The notes beneath the pieces were generated by a model, which was given only the letters and a program-made list of their open reading frames with translations, was not told the DNA's origin and searched no databases. From Deltaproteobacteria bacterium (GTDB taxonomy: Bacteria > Desulfobacterota > Desulfobacteria > Desulfobacterales > B30-G6), in NCBI GenBank assembly GCA_003647375.1, contig QMMS01000189.1, positions 1 through 8,895 on the forward strand: 8,895 bases of DNA, given 5' to 3'. Position 1 is the stretch's first letter. Each line of letters starts with the position of its first letter. A program made the position numbers and the translations under genes. Below, piece by piece: positions 5,866-8,895 of this stretch.

Positions 5866-6732
5866 ATGAGAACCTATTTGATACTTATCAATGTTCTTCT
5901 TTTAACCGGGGCAGCGTACCTCGGCGTCAGCTCATTTTATCAGGTGGTGGGCGCAAGGTTCGAGGTCATCGGTCCTTCCATTGAAGACAGTGAAAAGAAA
6001 ACAGCGCCCACCAGGGAATCCGTTAACCCCCTGTCCGAGTACAAAGCCATTGAAGAGCGTAACCTGTTCAGACTTGCGGGAAAGCAGGAGGGGACGGAGC
6101 CGGCCAAGGTCGATATCGAAGCTCTGCAAGAGACCAAGCTGCAGCTGAAACTCTGGGGCACGGTAACCGGGAATGATCAAAATGCCTATGCAGTTATAGA
6201 GGATACCAAACAACGTGTGCAACAGCTTTATCACGTGGAGGATGCCATACTGAATGCCATCGTCAAAGAGATTCACAGGGAGAAAGTTATTCTGGAAGTG
6301 GATGGCGCATTTGAAGTACTCCAGATGGAGGAGATCCGAGGAACTGCTGCTAGACGTAACGTAGCCAGACTGAAAAGAGATAAGAAACCGGAAGGATCCA
6401 AGACGCTTGGATCCAAAAGCATTTCATTGAAGCGGGAGCGGATCGACGAGGCGGTTAATGACCTGGGCAACCTGATGAAACAAGTGCGCATAAGGCCGCA
6501 TTATAAGGATGGTCAGTCAGACGGACTGACGCTTTCCGGTATTCGATCCAATTCCATATTCAGTGAAATGGGCTTCCGGAACGGAGATGTCATCGTCGGG
6601 GTGGATGGCAAGGATATCGAATCCGTGGACGATGCCCTGAGTCTTTATGAAAATTTGCAGTCAGCGGAAAACGTACAGGTTCAACTTCGGAGAAGGGGCC
6701 GGTTGCAGACGATAGATTACTCGGTCAAATAA
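5866..6732 (+). CDS. gspC: T2SS inner-membrane protein GspC (HR and PDZ domains)
   Basis: GspC links the inner-membrane platform to the secretin. From the 5866 start it is 288 residues, close to family size. A membrane helix lies at about 4-24 (YLILINVLLLTGAAYLGVSSF), followed by a periplasmic linker rich in Pro, Ser and Glu. The homology region spans about 63-155, opening with ERNLFRL and containing KLQLKLWGTVTG and NAYAVIED. In the family this part binds the N0 domain of GspD. A basic linker (about 156-200) leads to a PDZ domain at about 205-286, with GLTLSGIRSNSIFSEMGFR and NGDVIVGVDGKDI as the recognisable core; this domain is implicated in substrate recognition. The downstream neighbour gspD is its partner. 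The linker coding sequence contains a perfect 9-bp inverted repeat (6394-6414). Confidence 0.92.
   Translation: MRTYLILINVLLLTGAAYLGVSSFYQVVGARFEVIGPSIEDSEKKTAPTRESVNPLSEYKAIEERNLFRLAGKQEGTEPAKVDIEALQETKLQLKLWGTVTGNDQNAYAVIEDTKQRVQQLYHVEDAILNAIVKEIHREKVILEVDGAFEVLQMEEIRGTAARRNVARLKRDKKPEGSKTLGSKSISLKRERIDEAVNDLGNLMKQVRIRPHYKDGQSDGLTLSGIRSNSIFSEMGFRNGDVIVGVDGKDIESVDDALSLYENLQSAENVQVQLRRRGRLQTIDYSVK
6394..6414 (+). repeat. Perfect inverted repeat inside the gspC linker
   Basis: GGATCCAAG (6394-6402) and CTTGGATCC (6406-6414) are exact reverse complements separated by ACG. The segment encodes GSKTLGS in the basic linker between the HR and PDZ domains, so the amino acids also form a short direct repeat (GSK). 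It could be a compact RNA hairpin or a small palindromic insertion that kept frame. Confidence 0.5.
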
Positions 6733-6924
6733 TTATTGAAGGGTTCCAGGGTTCAAGGATTCGAGGGTTCGAGGGTGGCTAACGGCTTAGAGCGGATAGC
6801 AGCATCCCAGCCTCCAGGCATCCTCGCATTATAGTATACAAGGATTTCAGGTTCCGAGTGACATGACATGAAGTGAAGTATCAGTGCTTAATGTTATTAA
6901 AATAAAGGGTTGAATGGTAACATT
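6733..6924. other. 192-base gap between gspC and gspD
   Basis: No gene fits here. The left part carries five GC-rich octamers (6741-6780). A TATAGT at 6830-6835 looks like a -10 box, but no matching -35 lies 17 bases upstream. At 6859-6878 there is a pentamer tandem, TGACA twice then TGAAG twice. An AAAGGG at 6904-6909 lies four bases before an ATG (6914) that opens a four-codon frame whose TGA overlaps the gspD ATG. A separate gspD promoter is possible but not shown. Confidence 0.55.
6741..6780 (+). repeat. Five-unit GC-rich 8-bp tandem repeat
   Basis: Five consecutive eight-base units can be read: GGGTTCCA, GGGTTCAA, GGATTCGA, GGGTTCGA and a decayed GGGTGGCT. The period is exactly eight, so it is not codon-based, and it begins eight bases after the gspC stop. 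Shorter related copies lie at 1675-1690 and, on the other strand, 104-121. The units are too short and too close for a CRISPR. Confidence 0.65.
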
Positions 6925-8895
6925 ATGAAATCACATCAAAATATAGTTAAGATTGTGGTGGCTTTTTCAATGGTGTTTTTACTGTTGCAGCCTGCAGTTG
7001 GTGCTGAAAAAAAGGCTGGCCAGACGGGTAAATTGGTATCGATCGATTTCAACAATGTCGATCTCAATGTTCTAATCAAATTCATCAGTGAACTCACCGG
7101 AAAAAATTTTGTTATTGACCAGCGCGTGAAGGGTAAAGCCACCATTATTTCGCCTTCCAAGATATCTGTTACAGAGGCGTACAAGGTGTTTGAGTCGGTT
7201 CTCGAAGTTCATGGATTTACAACGATACAGGCAGGCAAGATCATCAAGATTGTTCCATCTCCGGACGCCCGGTCGAAAAATATCGAAACACGGCTCAGGG
7301 AGGAGTCCGGTGCACCCGCAGACAAGGTCGTGACCCAGCTTATTCCCCTGAAATATGCTGCCGCATCTGAAATTAAAAAACTGTTTGCCCCTCTGGTATC
7401 TAAAAGCAGTATTATTCTCGATTATTCGCCTACCAATACCCTGATCGTGACGGATGTCTATTCGAATATCCAGCGCCTGACCAAGATTCTGGAAGCCATC
7501 GATATTTTGAAGACCGGACGGGAATTAAGTATTATAACCCTAATTTACGCGGATGTCCAGGATATGGCAAAGGCACTTAATTCCGTCTTCGGTGGTACGG
7601 TGTCGAAAGCAAAAAAAAGTGCCGGCCAGACCAGGATTATCAAGTTTGTTGCCGATGATCGTACGAACACGCTCATCATCCTGGCCAGTGAAGGGGATAC
7701 CATCAAAATCAAGGAACTTATCGCAGTTCTTGATAAGGAAACCCCCAAAGGTAAAGAAAGCATCCATGTTTATTATCTTGAAAATGCCATCGCAGAAGAT
7801 CTCGCAATTGTACTGGAAGCCATACCCTCCAAAAAATCGAATAGCAAGACAAGCAAAGCAGCGCCCATTGTATCATCAAAGGTTCGTATCACGGCAGACA
7901 AGGCCACCAACAGCCTGATCATCACGGCTGAGAAAGAAGATTACCTGATATTGGAAGCGGTGATTCGTGACCTCGATATCCCGCGTTCCATGGTCTATAT
8001 CGAATGTCTTATCATGGAGGTCGATGTAGAAAAGGATTTTCTCCTGGGGACCGAATGGATCATTGGTGACCAGTTTAATTTCAACGGAGACGAATACGGG
8101 GCCACGGGTGGTTTCAGCGGAAACGATCCCGGGTTTTCCAACCTGCGCGGTCTTTCCGGAGGTCTTACAGGAATCGCACAATATCCCCCGGGGTATTCCA
8201 TGGGGGTATTTGGAGACGGCATCACTGTGGGCGGGGTTACCTTTCCGAGCCTCGGTGCCATTGTCCAGGCCTACAAAAAAGACGAGGACATCAATTTCCT
8301 TTCGACACCGCAAATTCTTACCATGGATAACGAAGAAGCGACAATCTATGTGGGTAGAAACGTGGCTTTTCAGACACGATCCGCCGCTGAAACCGGCACC
8401 GAAACCTATAGCTCTTACGAATACAAAGATGTTGGGGTTACCCTGAAAATCACACCCCATATCAGCCTGGACAGGTTTGTCCGTCTCGTCATCAGCCAGG
8501 AAGTGACGCAGTTGGACGATTTGGCCACCGTATCGGCAGACCGGCCGGCAACACTGAAACGGTCCATTGAGACCACGGTTATTGTCAAGGATAAAAGTAC
8601 GGTGGTCATCGGCGGTCTCATTGATGACAGTATGACAAGAACGAGCTACAAGGTGCCTTGCCTGGGGGACATTCCCGTCATTGGGTGGTTGTTTAAAACA
8701 GATAGCAATGCCGTGGACAAAACCAATCTTTTTATATTCCTGACACCCAAGGTGGTGGCAAACCCGGCCGAAGCCCAGGCATTGTACGAGGTAAAGAGAG
8801 AAGCGATTGAAAAGTACCGACAAGATCAAACAGGGAAGACGATGGCGGAAGAGATTCAGGGAGACCTCGACGAAATCGATTCAATCAAAGAATAA
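6925..8895 (+). CDS. gspD: T2SS outer-membrane secretin GspD
   Basis: GspD forms the multimeric outer-membrane channel through which folded substrates leave. From ATG 6925 it is 656 residues, normal for the family. A Sec signal peptide covers 1-27, with likely cleavage after VGA and no lipobox. Periplasmic domains follow: N0 at about 37-112 (binds GspC), N1 at about 132-196, N2 at about 199-272 and N3 at about 278-356, the last with a Ser/Lys-rich loop. The secretin barrel spans about 361-611. It includes a Gly-rich stretch at 391-440 in the region of the first gate and cap loops, INFLSTPQILTMDN near 456-469, and the signature VPCLGDIPVIGWLF at 577-590. A charged tail of about 45 residues ends the protein. 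A TTG at 6910 would add five residues but overlaps the ribosome site, so ATG is preferred. The gene is complete. Confidence 0.96.
   Translation: MKSHQNIVKIVVAFSMVFLLLQPAVGAEKKAGQTGKLVSIDFNNVDLNVLIKFISELTGKNFVIDQRVKGKATIISPSKISVTEAYKVFESVLEVHGFTTIQAGKIIKIVPSPDARSKNIETRLREESGAPADKVVTQLIPLKYAAASEIKKLFAPLVSKSSIILDYSPTNTLIVTDVYSNIQRLTKILEAIDILKTGRELSIITLIYADVQDMAKALNSVFGGTVSKAKKSAGQTRIIKFVADDRTNTLIILASEGDTIKIKELIAVLDKETPKGKESIHVYYLENAIAEDLAIVLEAIPSKKSNSKTSKAAPIVSSKVRITADKATNSLIITAEKEDYLILEAVIRDLDIPRSMVYIECLIMEVDVEKDFLLGTEWIIGDQFNFNGDEYGATGGFSGNDPGFSNLRGLSGGLTGIAQYPPGYSMGVFGDGITVGGVTFPSLGAIVQAYKKDEDINFLSTPQILTMDNEEATIYVGRNVAFQTRSAAETGTETYSSYEYKDVGVTLKITPHISLDRFVRLVISQEVTQLDDLATVSADRPATLKRSIETTVIVKDKSTVVIGGLIDDSMTRTSYKVPCLGDIPVIGWLFKTDSNAVDKTNLFIFLTPKVVANPAEAQALYEVKREAIEKYRQDQTGKTMAEEIQGDLDEIDSIKE

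Noticed and set aside
6741..6780. CRISPR-like array
   Set aside because: The repeat unit is eight bases with no spacers, so it is a degenerate tandem repeat.
6910..6924. TTG start for gspD
   Set aside because: It leaves no space after AAAGGG for a ribosome site and only adds five residues before a normal signal peptide starting at ATG 6925.
7876..8829. 317-codon open frame on the - strand
   Set aside because: It lies wholly inside gspD, whose secretin domain is unmistakable on the + strand. The antisense peptide is rich in Cys, His and Gly, has no recognisable domain and follows from gspD codon use.

Overview
This window carries the second half of a type II secretion system (T2SS, general secretory pathway) gene cluster, all on the + strand. 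The order is gspI, gspJ, gspK, gspL, gspM, gspN, gspC, gspD. No RNA gene, CRISPR array, insertion sequence or phage gene is visible. The organism is a diderm bacterium, because an outer-membrane secretin and a GspN-type protein are present. Moderate GC content, the order I-J-K-L-M-N-C-D with gspC and gspD at the end, and intergenic tracts of degenerate GGGTTCNA and ATTTGGAT octamers suggest a Desulfobacterota (deltaproteobacterial, Desulfobacterales-like) genome. That placement is inference.

Layout: 1-280 is non-coding, with an AT-rich degenerate repeat at the left edge and a hairpin just before gspI. gspI and gspJ (281-1424) are one base apart. A 290-base gap (1425-1714) follows, with an orphan strong Shine-Dalgarno, a 12-bp perfect palindrome and two GC-rich octamers. 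gspK (1715-2788) is followed by a 17-bp-stem hairpin (2794-2859). gspL and gspM (2910-4909) overlap by ATGA. A 58-base gap with an AT-rich repeat leads into gspN (4968-5840). gspC (5866-6732) follows 25 bases later. A 192-base gap with five GC-rich octamers precedes gspD (6925-8895), whose stop codon is the last codon of the window.

How the genes work together: GspI, GspJ and GspK are the minor pseudopilins that form the tip of the periplasmic pseudopilus. GspL and GspM are inner-membrane platform proteins; GspL normally recruits the GspE ATPase. GspC joins the platform to the secretin through its HR domain. GspD is the outer-membrane secretin channel. GspN is an accessory inner-membrane-anchored protein of less certain role. 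GspE, GspF, GspG, GspH and the prepilin peptidase GspO are not in this window and should lie nearby or elsewhere.

The protein content is a conventional T2SS and I see no new protein system. The unusual material is in the junctions: four within the cluster are long and carry repeats or hairpins, while the other three are tight.
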